From contig OZ251577.1 in the NCBI GenBank assembly GCA_965243805.1, positions 1,860,001 to 1,924,000 on the forward strand: DNA of 64,000 bases. The letters run 5' to 3'. Origin of the DNA: CATQHQ01 sp965243805 (GTDB taxonomy: Bacteria > Gemmatimonadota > Gemmatimonadetes > Longimicrobiales > Gaopeijiaceae). Positions 56,983 to 64,000 of this stretch are shown here, piece by piece (the stretch's first letter is position 1; every line of letters begins with the position of its first letter). A model generated the notes under the pieces. The model did no database searches. It saw only the letters and a program-made list of their open reading frames with translations, and was not told where the DNA came from. The translations under genes and the position numbers were made by a program.

Positions 56983-57157
56983 GATCGCTCCTGGCGTGTA
57001 GGGTTTCCAGCCGCTCGGCTCGCCGCTGATGGCAAGCCCCGCGGCCGGCTGTACTGATCCATACACGGGGGCGCGGAATAGGTTCCCTTGTTCATCCGCA
57101 CGGTGTGCGTCCGGGGGTCACCAGCCGGTCTTTCGAGGAACCTTCCAGGTCCGCTGG

Positions 57158-58399
57158 TTACCGCAGCTCTGCCGAAAGCCGTCGCACCACCACCGTCGGA
57201 ACGTCCAACACATCAAGATCAAGAAACGCGGCTAGACCATCCGGCCCGAAAGCCAGCGGCATCGGAAGTTCGTCCGGGTCGAAGGTGCCGACGTACTCGC
57301 CGGTCGCCAGGAGCACATCCACAGGCCCAGGGACATAGACGTCGCCGATGTTGGCGGAAAGAAGGTGAGCGGGGTTCCGACGCTGTACCCATACCGAGCG
57401 GTTCCATCCGGTCTTGACGCCCTCGACGACGGGGACTTCGTGGTAGTACTTCGATTCGTCGAGCAAGTCGCCCGCATTCTCCTCCATCCACTGCTGCACG
57501 TAGGCCGCCGACGCGCCGCTCTCCTCCACGGTGCGACGGAGCGCGTCGGCACTGGCTTGGCGATGGCGAACCGTGACCGGCGTCGGAAAGAAGGGACGCC
57601 GCATGACACGCACGAGACCGCCGTCTGGGGTTGCGACCTTGATCGAATAGGCCGTCGAGTCGGAGTACACGATGGTTCCGTCGGGGAAGACGTCGAAGTT
57701 CAGGCTGGGCTCGAAGTCCCGGATCCCTCGCCCGACTGGAACAGGCGACCATGCCTCCAAGACGGTTCGGGTCGAGACCTGGTCGCCGTCGAAGCGAGCT
57801 CGCTGAAGTGCCGTGCGACCGGATTCTCCGGCACCAGCGCGGCTCACCGTCGTCCGGTTCAAGGAGTTGACCATGAGCAGGCCGTCGCGTGCACGGTCGG
57901 GGCGCACAAACCGGGCCGCGTTGCCGAATCCAGTGCCGTCGCCGCCGGCCCCGACCATGCGCACCATTTCGCCAGCGGACGAAAACACCTGATACGCATT
58001 GTGCCGCAAGTCGAATGCGGCAACGTGGCGATCGCCGAGAGGAGCAAAGTGAACGAGGTTGCTGAACTCCCTTGGGCCGCTGCCGGATCTTCCGATTTGG
58101 ACGACCGTTCCTCCGTCGTCGCGGATTGCCAGCAAGCGAGCGGAGGACGTTGAGTGGCCGTCCAAGAGATAGAGCGTGCCGTCGCCGCCGAACTCCGCCG
58201 CGAGCACCCGGCTGAGCAAGACGTGGGGAGCGCCGACGCGGTAGACCTCCTCGAGGTCGGGCACCAGGAGCCGGTCCTGTTCGGGCAGGTCCACGACTTC
58301 TTGGGCAACGACAGCCCGTGGAGGACAGACCGCCAGCAACAGCGCGATGGCGGCCGCAGCTGCTTTGAGGAGCCGCACTGTCCGCCGAGCCATATCCAT
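57158..58399 (-). CDS. Secreted 6-bladed beta-propeller protein
   Basis: 413 aa from ATG 58399. Signal peptide with a hydrophobic core (AAAAAIALLLAVCPPRAVVAQ), cleaved probably after VAQ; it may not be a lipoprotein. Blades recur with GDGTLYLLDGHSTSSARLLAI, GSGPREFSNLVHFAPLGDRHVAAFDL and similar, as in BF3886-like propellers. It is the last gene of a minus-strand group from 63864 to 57158. The ends of the AraC-type gene and this start are 9 bases apart, so co-transcription is likely. Function is unknown. Confidence 0.7.
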   Translation of the reverse strand: MDMARRTVRLLKAAAAAIALLLAVCPPRAVVAQEVVDLPEQDRLLVPDLEEVYRVGAPHVLLSRVLAAEFGGDGTLYLLDGHSTSSARLLAIRDDGGTVVQIGRSGSGPREFSNLVHFAPLGDRHVAAFDLRHNAYQVFSSAGEMVRMVGAGGDGTGFGNAARFVRPDRARDGLLMVNSLNRTTVSRAGAGESGRTALQRARFDGDQVSTRTVLEAWSPVPVGRGIRDFEPSLNFDVFPDGTIVYSDSTAYSIKVATPDGGLVRVMRRPFFPTPVTVRHRQASADALRRTVEESGASAAYVQQWMEENAGDLLDESKYYHEVPVVEGVKTGWNRSVWVQRRNPAHLLSANIGDVYVPGPVDVLLATGEYVGTFDPDELPMPLAFGPDGLAAFLDLDVLDVPTVVVRRLSAELR

Positions 58400-58408
58400 A
58401 CTGGATTC

Positions 58409-59218
58409 CTACGATCTGGATGCCGACAGTTCCCGCAGGATCGTCATGGTCACGAACTCAAAGCCGCCGCGTTGCCGGACTACTGACGGTGGCGAGCCAA
58501 GTACTCGACGGACGAGGCGGCGGTAGTTGGCATAGTCGGAGAACCCCAAGGCCAGAGCCACCGCACCGGAGGGCTGACCGCTCCAGTCTGCCAACTGCTC
58601 CACCGTGAAGATCCGCACCAGGGAATACAGTCGCTTGGGGGACGGAATGCCCAACGTGGCGCATCGGCGGAAGAGTGTCCGCTTGGATAGGAAGAGCTCC
58701 GCCGCAAGCGCGGACACGGAGACAGGCCGGACGGAGTTCGCGAGGACTCTGGCGAAGATTCTCGCCACTTCGGTGGGTGCTTGATTCCGCACATCCGCCA
58801 GCAGGCGAGTCGCTCGGGGTGCGCTGACCGTTCGCAGGACGGCAGACTCGATCGCGTCGAAGTCGTCGTCGACCCCATGCCGCAACACCGCCTTGAACGG
58901 CGAGTCGCTTCCGGCAAGTAGCGGTTCCGGCAGAGACCCCGGCCTCCCGTAGGACACCAGAGCTGTAGAAAGGCCGTGAAGGTGCCGGATCAAGTCACCT
59001 TCGGGCAGATTCTGCTTACTCCGATGACTAGGGTCCACCACGGCTGGCGAGCGGGGGTGCGACTCCGCTAACTCGCCAAGGTGTTGCCAATCAGAGGCGA
59101 AGATCGTCGGCCCGATGACTTTGGAAGCCAAACCGGAGTCGATGGCGACCCGCAACCGTCCCTGGAGCTTCGGGTTTCCCTGGAGTGCCAGGAGCGGAGG
59201 AGTCGGCGTGCGCTTCAA
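58409..59218 (-). CDS. AraC-type transcriptional regulator
   Basis: 269 aa from TTG 59218, which overlaps the stop of the membrane-protein gene (TTGA). The C-terminal 90 residues give the two helix-turn-helix units of AraC proteins: VSALAAELFLSKRTLFRRCATLGIPSPKRLYSLVRI and then GAVALALGFSDYANYRRLVRRVLGSPP. The N-terminal 170 residues (IFASDWQHLGELAES, PAVVDPSH) have no recognised ligand fold but resemble a response-type alpha/beta segment. It likely regulates the adjacent secreted-protein genes. No binding site is visible. Confidence 0.75.
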   Translation of the reverse strand: MKRTPTPPLLALQGNPKLQGRLRVAIDSGLASKVIGPTIFASDWQHLGELAESHPRSPAVVDPSHRSKQNLPEGDLIRHLHGLSTALVSYGRPGSLPEPLLAGSDSPFKAVLRHGVDDDFDAIESAVLRTVSAPRATRLLADVRNQAPTEVARIFARVLANSVRPVSVSALAAELFLSKRTLFRRCATLGIPSPKRLYSLVRIFTVEQLADWSGQPSGAVALALGFSDYANYRRLVRRVLGSPPSVVRQRGGFEFVTMTILRELSASRS

Positions 59219-60381
59219 GCGGAAGCTGGAACCAGTCCCGGCAGGGGTCGACGGCGAGCAAGCCAGACACCCGCCGCGGCCCCGACCAGACCAACGGTAC
59301 CCGCGGCTGCCGCGTTAGGGGACACTCCGCCAACCATGCCCAGAACCACAACCCCGGCAGCGATGCCTCCCCAGGAGACGACCAGTTCGCTTGCCGTGGC
59401 CCAGTCAAGCGGTAGCTGCCAGGACAGCGAACGTTTTCTGGCCGGACGCGGTACAGTCGCCGGTGCGGCGGCCAGGGTCTTCCGGACGAGTTCCTCCATC
59501 CGCTGGTCGCTGGTCTCCATGCTCGACGTCGCCGCTTCTCGTACGGCGACGAGGAAGCGACCCAGTCTCGCCTCTTCTTCGGTCGTTCCAATACCGGCCC
59601 GAAGGCCAGTGGAGGTCGTGGTACGGCCGACCGCCGACAGGAGCTGATCCAGGGTTTCTGGGTCGACAGGAAGCGAGTTGCTGGCGCTCACGGGCAACAG
59701 GTCTCGAACAGCAATCCTCCGGAGCCGCAGCAGTGTCCACGTACCGACAAGAGGGAGGGCCAGAGGCCCCGACAAGAAAGCCCATGCCCAGACTGGGCCG
59801 TAACGGTCGACGAGAGCGCCGACACCGACCACAGGAAGCCAGAAGCTCACAGTCACGGCCAAGCAAGCCGCCCATCTCCAGAGCAGACGGCGCCACCGGG
59901 GTGCCCACTGGATCACCGGCTCGATCATGGCGCCCGCCACTCCCGCCAGCACGACCTGTATGCCGATCGCAAGGGGAACGATCAGCCGCGCGGGTGCTGT
60001 CGATGCCGGAGATTCGGGCGCGACAAATCCGGGTGAAGGCGGTGCGAGGACGCCCATAGCCAAGTCGGAGATTGCGGGGCCTAGCATACTGACGGCACTG
60101 GCGATCATTCCCATCAGGGCGAGCCACATCCACTGCCGCTTTCGGCCTCCAACCACAGCTTCGTCGACAGGATCGAAGTGCCGACCTGCCGCGACGAGCA
60201 CCGCCACGGGTACCAATACCGACAGGATCACACCGGCCGATGCGACCGTCAGTGCCATCCTCTCCACCAAGGTGTAGTCGCTCGGAAAATCCTTGAGGGC
60301 CTGGACGGCGTAGAGCGCGTAGAGCGTCCCCAGCTTGAGGAGGACCGCTCCGGCTCGGCGAGGGAAGGCGTCAACGGTCAT
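59215..60381 (-). CDS. Hypothetical multi-pass membrane protein
   Basis: 388 aa from ATG 60381. Six to seven membrane helices are visible (ALTVASAGVILSVLVPVAVLVAAG, MWLALMGMIASAVSMLGPAISDLAMG, LIVPLAIGIQVVLAGVAGAMI, AACLAVTVSFWLPVVGVGAL, WAFLSGPLALPLVGTWTLL) and two near the C-terminus (LVVSWGGIAAGVVVLGMVGG and AAAAGTVGLVGAAAGVWLA). Between them is a charged cytoplasmic segment that could interact with another protein. No family is recognised. Its start lies inside the previous small gene (11-base overlap) and its stop overlaps the regulator start. A signal-relay role with the regulator is possible but unproven. Confidence 0.65.
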   Translation of the reverse strand: MTVDAFPRRAGAVLLKLGTLYALYAVQALKDFPSDYTLVERMALTVASAGVILSVLVPVAVLVAAGRHFDPVDEAVVGGRKRQWMWLALMGMIASAVSMLGPAISDLAMGVLAPPSPGFVAPESPASTAPARLIVPLAIGIQVVLAGVAGAMIEPVIQWAPRWRRLLWRWAACLAVTVSFWLPVVGVGALVDRYGPVWAWAFLSGPLALPLVGTWTLLRLRRIAVRDLLPVSASNSLPVDPETLDQLLSAVGRTTTSTGLRAGIGTTEEEARLGRFLVAVREAATSSMETSDQRMEELVRKTLAAAPATVPRPARKRSLSWQLPLDWATASELVVSWGGIAAGVVVLGMVGGVSPNAAAAGTVGLVGAAAGVWLARRRPLPGLVPASA

Positions 60382-60640
60382 GCTGCCCGTTCTCTGCGTC
60401 GGCCAGGGGGATGCTCGCTGGAGCTGCTGCGCGACCACACCCTCGTCCGGCGATGCAGTCGTGAGTCAGCCAGCAGCAGTCGACGCAGCAGTACTGTGCT
60501 CCGCCGGCGGTTTCCTGGCAGCAGTCCAGCCACCCGCCGAACGCCCGTCCTGCTGCCCTCCCGATCGAGGGGAACGTAAACGGCAGTAGGGCGACATTGA
60601 CCGCCACGAGCCCCAGGATCCACTTGGTCGTGGTGTTCAT
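60371..60640 (-). CDS. Small Cys-rich membrane or secreted peptide
   Basis: 89 aa from ATG 60640, with GGAG 8 bases upstream. One hydrophobic segment (WILGLVAVNVALLPFTF) is followed by a Cys-rich part (WLDCCQETAGGAQYCCVDCCWLTHDC, seven Cys within 25 residues). Such clusters suggest metal or disulfide chemistry outside the membrane. The shadow frame at 60378-60647 lacks this pattern. It overlaps the membrane-protein start, so it is the first gene of that operon. No known family is recognised. Confidence 0.55.
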   Translation of the reverse strand: MNTTTKWILGLVAVNVALLPFTFPSIGRAAGRAFGGWLDCCQETAGGAQYCCVDCCWLTHDCIAGRGCGRAAAPASIPLADAENGQHDR

Positions 60641-60769
60641 GATCCATGCTCCATTCTGTGAGTGCACATTATTTGAGAGTTACGGGCACCTGGCCCGGCT
60701 ACCAAGCCAAATGCCTCCGCCTTGGCTGTCGGATAGGTCATTTCCTACCAATCCTTACTGTGCTCGCCT

Positions 60770-61339
60770 TCATTCGTCGAAGAAGAGCCGTTGCAGGATC
60801 TTGGACTTCCGCAGCTTAGCGGTCGCACGGTGGACAGCCCGGCGAGCCGACGCAGGGGTCACTCCGAGTTCCTCCGCGATCTCGGAAGTTGGTCGCCCCT
60901 CAACCAGCTTCATGACGAACGCCTCTCGCTCGCGTTCCGACAGGAAGGCCAGTTCCTGCTCCAGGGCGTGCCTGATCTGGCTTCGCCGGAAGTCCTCCTC
61001 GGGGCCCGGCCCCTGGTGGGCGAACTCATCGACATCGACATCTACTGCTGTCACCGCGTCCCGCGCACGCTTGTCCCGGCGATACATGGCCTTGCAGTGA
61101 TTGCAACTGACCACACTCGCCCATCTGCGAAACGACTTGTCCTCCTTGTAGTGGTCAAGTTGCTCAAGGATGCGTATCCAGCACTCCTGAAGAAGGTCTT
61201 CCAGGTCAGCGGTGCTGTCCGCATAGCGGCCGATGGACTGGCGGATTCCTGGCGTCGTCTTGTGGATCAGTTTCTTCAGCAGACGAGGGTCGCGAGCCCG
61301 TAACAGTTCCAGATCAATCTTGTCGTCGTCGTCTCGCAC
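60770..61339 (-). CDS. ECF-type RNA polymerase sigma factor
   Basis: 189 aa from GTG 61339 (VRDDDDKIDLELLRARD). A longer frame upstream runs through a decayed lipoprotein copy. Region 2 reads IRQSIGRYADSTADLEDLLQECWIRILEQLDHYKED with KSFRRWASVVSCNHCKAMYRRDKR. Region 4 reads LAFLSEREREAFVMKLVEGRPTSEIAEELGVTPASARRAVHRATAKLRK. It should direct RNA polymerase to a special set of promoters. No anti-sigma gene is adjacent, unless the membrane protein or Cys-rich peptide at 59215-60640 serves as one. The start has no ribosome site, so it is uncertain by some codons. Confidence 0.8.
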   Translation of the reverse strand: MRDDDDKIDLELLRARDPRLLKKLIHKTTPGIRQSIGRYADSTADLEDLLQECWIRILEQLDHYKEDKSFRRWASVVSCNHCKAMYRRDKRARDAVTAVDVDVDEFAHQGPGPEEDFRRSQIRHALEQELAFLSEREREAFVMKLVEGRPTSEIAEELGVTPASARRAVHRATAKLRKSKILQRLFFDE

Positions 61340-61439
61340 TGTTACGCTGGCTCGGCTGGCGGTGTGGTCGCTCAATGCTGTTGTCGCGGTATTGGGAACG
61401 AGCGTCCGGCGTGGCCGAGTCCGACCCGCCCCAACGCCA

Positions 61440-61610
61440 AGATGGGGACGAGCCGCTGAGCTCGCAAGCCAAGTGCTACGCCGGTCCAGATCGGCGCGAT
61501 TCGTCGCGTCCTTACGAATGCAGACGGCCTGGGTCATGTCCTCTGCGGCCAAGCAGGGACCCAAGCCGGAGGCCAGTTCACGGATCCTGTAAGTCCAGCC
61601 CGACGGGCCC
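61440..61610 (-). pseudogene. Decayed fragment of a lipoprotein related to the gene at 56476
   Basis: On the minus strand a frame reads EDMTQAVCIRKDATNRADLD, close to EDVTQAVCIVEDATNRADLD of the 56476 gene, and the preceding TYRIREL matches SYRVRAL. The DNA (CAGACGGCCTGGGTCATGTCCTCT) is also similar. No start, signal peptide or C-terminal part remains, and its end overlaps the propeller gene's 3' end. It is a relic duplicate. Confidence 0.6.
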
Positions 61611-62666
61611 AAGAGACACGTCAAGCTTGATCGCGTTTCCGTCGTGACTCGCCAAGTAGGAGCCGTCCGGCGCACGGGCCCATACCGTGTAGGCGTTGTC
61701 GTGTCGGGTGGATGCCAGGATACGGCCTCCTGGCGCGACAACGGTCCAAAGGCTGTACGGCCGGTCACGACGACTCGAATAGTAATGGGCTACGTTCAGA
61801 AGATTACCGTCCTGCATCTCGCACACGAATACTGAGCGGTTCCACCGAACTTGATACGTCGTCTTGGGGTTGTCCGGCGCAAGTGCACGCACAAGCTCAC
61901 TCGATGCAATTATACTCTCGTCCTCCACGACGATACTCGGCTGGCTGCCGTCAAAGCCTGCGTACTTGGTGATTCGAAACGGCGCAACGTCTGAGACCAG
62001 CAACGCTCCCGATGCGTCAACTCCTAGTGCGCCACCCGAGAGACGATGAGTGGCGCGCCAGTCGTCGTGCTCGAACACAGAATGCCAACTGCCTACCAGG
62101 GTTGCGTGCCTGTCGAAGCCATGCACCGAGTGACCCCAGTGGGGATCCCCCGGATATGCGCCTCCGCTAATGACAAAGCGGCCGTCAGTAGCACCCACAA
62201 ATCCCCATGTCCTCATTTGGGGTACCTGCAAGTGACGAACCGTCCCGGCTTCTCCTCGCTTTCCGATGTCTATGGACGCTGCGCCCAGCACGAAGAACAA
62301 GCTGTCGCCCGCTATGAATACCCGCTCAATGTCGTCGACAGACACAGCTTCGGCATCGGTCCAGGCCACCGTGGTGGGCCGACTGCCGTCGGCCTGGAGC
62401 TCCCAAAGTTCTCGGTTTCTGCCGTCGCCTACCCATATGCTTCCGTCCGGCCACGCCGCTATGCCAGCTACGAAGCCAAACCTGGAGTCGATGTTGGTCC
62501 TCCAGACCTCTTGAACAGCGATCGACTCCGGGCCGCGCTCTGCTACAGGCACCTCTAGATCGGCTCCCCGAAGCAGCCTTGGCGACGTGTCGCATCCCGC
62601 AGTTGAGGACACCAGCCCTAGCGTCAGAAGCCTGATCACCGCTAGCCTTCTTGCTGATTTCTTCAT
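61578..62666 (-). CDS. 6-bladed beta-propeller lipoprotein
   Basis: 362 aa from ATG 62666. Signal peptide and lipobox (GLVSSTAGC, Cys about 25). Blades are seen in GFVAGIAAWPDGSIWVGDGRNRELWEL, VDDIERVFIAGDSLFFVLGAAS and ALGVDASGALLVSDVAPFRITKYAG. Related to the propellers at 50591, 57158 and 62671. Its start lies 4 bases after the stop of the preceding gene, so they share a transcript. Function is unknown. The 3' end overlaps the lipoprotein relic at 61440, so its last residues may be secondary. Confidence 0.7.
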   Translation of the reverse strand: MKKSARRLAVIRLLTLGLVSSTAGCDTSPRLLRGADLEVPVAERGPESIAVQEVWRTNIDSRFGFVAGIAAWPDGSIWVGDGRNRELWELQADGSRPTTVAWTDAEAVSVDDIERVFIAGDSLFFVLGAASIDIGKRGEAGTVRHLQVPQMRTWGFVGATDGRFVISGGAYPGDPHWGHSVHGFDRHATLVGSWHSVFEHDDWRATHRLSGGALGVDASGALLVSDVAPFRITKYAGFDGSQPSIVVEDESIIASSELVRALAPDNPKTTYQVRWNRSVFVCEMQDGNLLNVAHYYSSRRDRPYSLWTVVAPGGRILASTRHDNAYTVWARAPDGSYLASHDGNAIKLDVSLGPVGLDLQDP

Positions 62667-62670
62667 GGCG

Positions 62671-63864
62671 TTACGCTCCCCACTTCGTGGTAGAGGTTCG
62701 TAGTTCCAGCCTGGGGTACGGCAATGGCCACATGGCCACTTGGTGATCCGAAGCGATAGCGGCAATCAATGGAAGTGGGGCATCGATCACCGCTCCTCGG
62801 CCTGTCGTCGCGTCGATCAGGTAGCTCATGGCGGAAACTTCGGCGTTGCCGTCCCGAACGTCTTGCGGGTCTCCTCGATGATACTGAACAAGCACATGGC
62901 GAGACCCGATCGCGCGCATGGAGGCCACTACGTCGCGCGTACCAACCGACGAGTAGTGAACAGATGACCGTCCCCTGGGCGTCAGCCGCTCCGTGATCTC
63001 CATTTGAGCATATCCTTCGATGCCAACCTCCCACAACAGCCCGTATCCGTCGCCACTGTATGCTCGCACGACAGGCAGCAGCTCGAAGGCGAAGACGACA
63101 CGAACAGGGTCGTCGAGGCACGCTATTCGACCATCGGACAGCTGACTGCGCACGAGCCAATTGTCCGACTGGTATCCCTCGCCAAAGCTTCTAAAGTCAG
63201 GACGAGCGGGTGCCGTAGCCGCCGCGTGCAGAGACGTTGACGCCTCGTGTAGAATCGTGTTGCTGGCGTCGTGGCCAGCAGCGAGGAAGATTCTGTCACG
63301 GGTGGAGCACAGGCCCTCGGGCACAAATTCGAGCAGAACCGTACGCTCGTGCTCGTATTGCGACTCGGCCGGCGCGAACACCTTAAGTTGCGCACCGCGA
63401 TCCGACACCGCCACACGGCCGTTGGCCAACAATTCCAGTCCCGTCGGATCGCGAAACTCGTTCGGCCCAGATCCGGGCTGCCCAAACGCGCCGACAAACT
63501 CTCCCTTGAAGTCGAAGATGCGCACTTGTCTCTGCTGCCTGTCAAGCACGTACACTCGTTCGTCGTCACCTACTTCCACATCGGCGATCAGTCCGAACAC
63601 CTGCGGATCGTCTGCACTGCCAGGATCCGTGCCCAGTCGCCCCAGCCGAGCCACGGGCTTGGCATCCAGCAAGACGGCTCGAGCGCGTCGCCATTCTGAC
63701 AGGGCACTCGGGGCCATCCCGCTGGGCACCGAATCCGACCGCACGAGAACGGCACTTGGTGGCGGCAGGTTATCGTCGTTCGGGTGACGGATCTCAGCAC
63801 CTTCCTGGCAGGCACTGGCCCAGCTAGCCAATGGGATCGCAACAACTGCGGCAACCTTGTTCAT
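62671..63864 (-). CDS. 6-bladed beta-propeller lipoprotein
   Basis: 397 aa from ATG 63864 (MNKVAAVVAIPLASWASAC, lipobox Cys about 19). A longer frame to 63975 adds a charged N-terminus and is less likely. Typical NHL-like blades are DVEVGDDERVYVLDRQQRQVRIFDFKGEFVGAFGQPGSGPNEFRDPTGLELLANGRVAVSDRGAQLKVF, the most canonical in the window. It is the first gene of the closely packed pair with the 61578 gene. Function is unknown; propellers of this family are often surface or periplasmic scaffolds. Confidence 0.75.
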   Translation of the reverse strand: MNKVAAVVAIPLASWASACQEGAEIRHPNDDNLPPPSAVLVRSDSVPSGMAPSALSEWRRARAVLLDAKPVARLGRLGTDPGSADDPQVFGLIADVEVGDDERVYVLDRQQRQVRIFDFKGEFVGAFGQPGSGPNEFRDPTGLELLANGRVAVSDRGAQLKVFAPAESQYEHERTVLLEFVPEGLCSTRDRIFLAAGHDASNTILHEASTSLHAAATAPARPDFRSFGEGYQSDNWLVRSQLSDGRIACLDDPVRVVFAFELLPVVRAYSGDGYGLLWEVGIEGYAQMEITERLTPRGRSSVHYSSVGTRDVVASMRAIGSRHVLVQYHRGDPQDVRDGNAEVSAMSYLIDATTGRGAVIDAPLPLIAAIASDHQVAMWPLPYPRLELRTSTTKWGA

Positions 63865-64000
63865 GGTCCATTTTCCTGTTCTTGGCGCACGTTTCGTTTC
63901 CGAGGGCACGGTGCCCTGTCTCCAACCACCGTCAATGCGTTCTTTCCGATCGGGTGATAGGTCAGTTTGCGCCAACCGTCGCTTCGGGTTCAGCGACGGG
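63865..64000. other. Upstream region of the last gene, to window end
   Basis: 136 bases that should hold the promoter of the propeller operon. A partly open minus-strand frame continues (residues upstream of ATG 63864), but no start or motif is convincing. The window ends here. Confidence 0.3.

Overview
This is a GC-rich bacterial chromosome segment from a Gram-negative organism. An autotransporter-type surface protein, several lipobox lipoproteins, a type III glutamine synthetase, a complete Liv amino-acid ABC transporter cluster and many 6-bladed beta-propeller lipoproteins suggest an environmental or host-associated Gemmatimonadota-like lineage. That taxonomic guess is inference from gene content only. 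Genes are tightly packed, with frequent 4-base ATGA/GTGA/TTGA overlaps and GTG starts. I saw no tRNA, rRNA or CRISPR array.

Layout. 1-8650 is an accessory region. It holds a gene end, a gene split in two by an internal 293-bp-offset duplication, a decayed IS21-type element, a NERD-like/UvrD helicase with a DUF2290 partner, a small ORF coupled to a SMC/RecF-like AAA ATPase, and an ORC-like ATPase. 8932-16437 is one giant secreted repeat protein (9 Ig-like and 6 cadherin-like repeats plus a C-terminal beta-barrel) with an 18-G tract just upstream of its start. 16654-27466 is a three-gene overlapping operon: a 2295-aa DUF1998 helicase with a C-terminal nuclease-like fold, an OLD-like ATPase-TOPRIM protein, and a UvrD helicase with a RelE-like N-terminus. 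It looks like a Gabija-like pair joined to a DruE-like helicase.

27492-41024 is mostly metabolic: an M14 carboxypeptidase, thiC, an amidohydrolase lipoprotein, a SRPBCC protein, then livG, acyl-CoA synthetase, livH, livM, livK, livF and a PaaK-like ligase.

41091-48563 is a second accessory cluster. It holds a Panacea/SocA-like gene, three copies of a perfect palindrome, two small genes, a Type ISP-like restriction-modification gene interrupted at a 13-G tract (predicted phase-variable, OFF as sequenced), and a DprA-like gene overlapping a phosphoribosyltransferase gene.

48588-63864 holds lipoproteins, a metallopeptidase, type III glutamine synthetase, a DUF234-type ATPase and a minus-strand series of beta-propeller lipoproteins with an AraC-type regulator, a membrane protein, a Cys-rich peptide and an ECF sigma factor.

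The main themes are anti-phage or conflict modules in three clusters, and several sequence devices for switching genes (two homopolymer tracts and one long direct repeat). Defence function is inferred from gene families and context; none is shown by the sequence alone.
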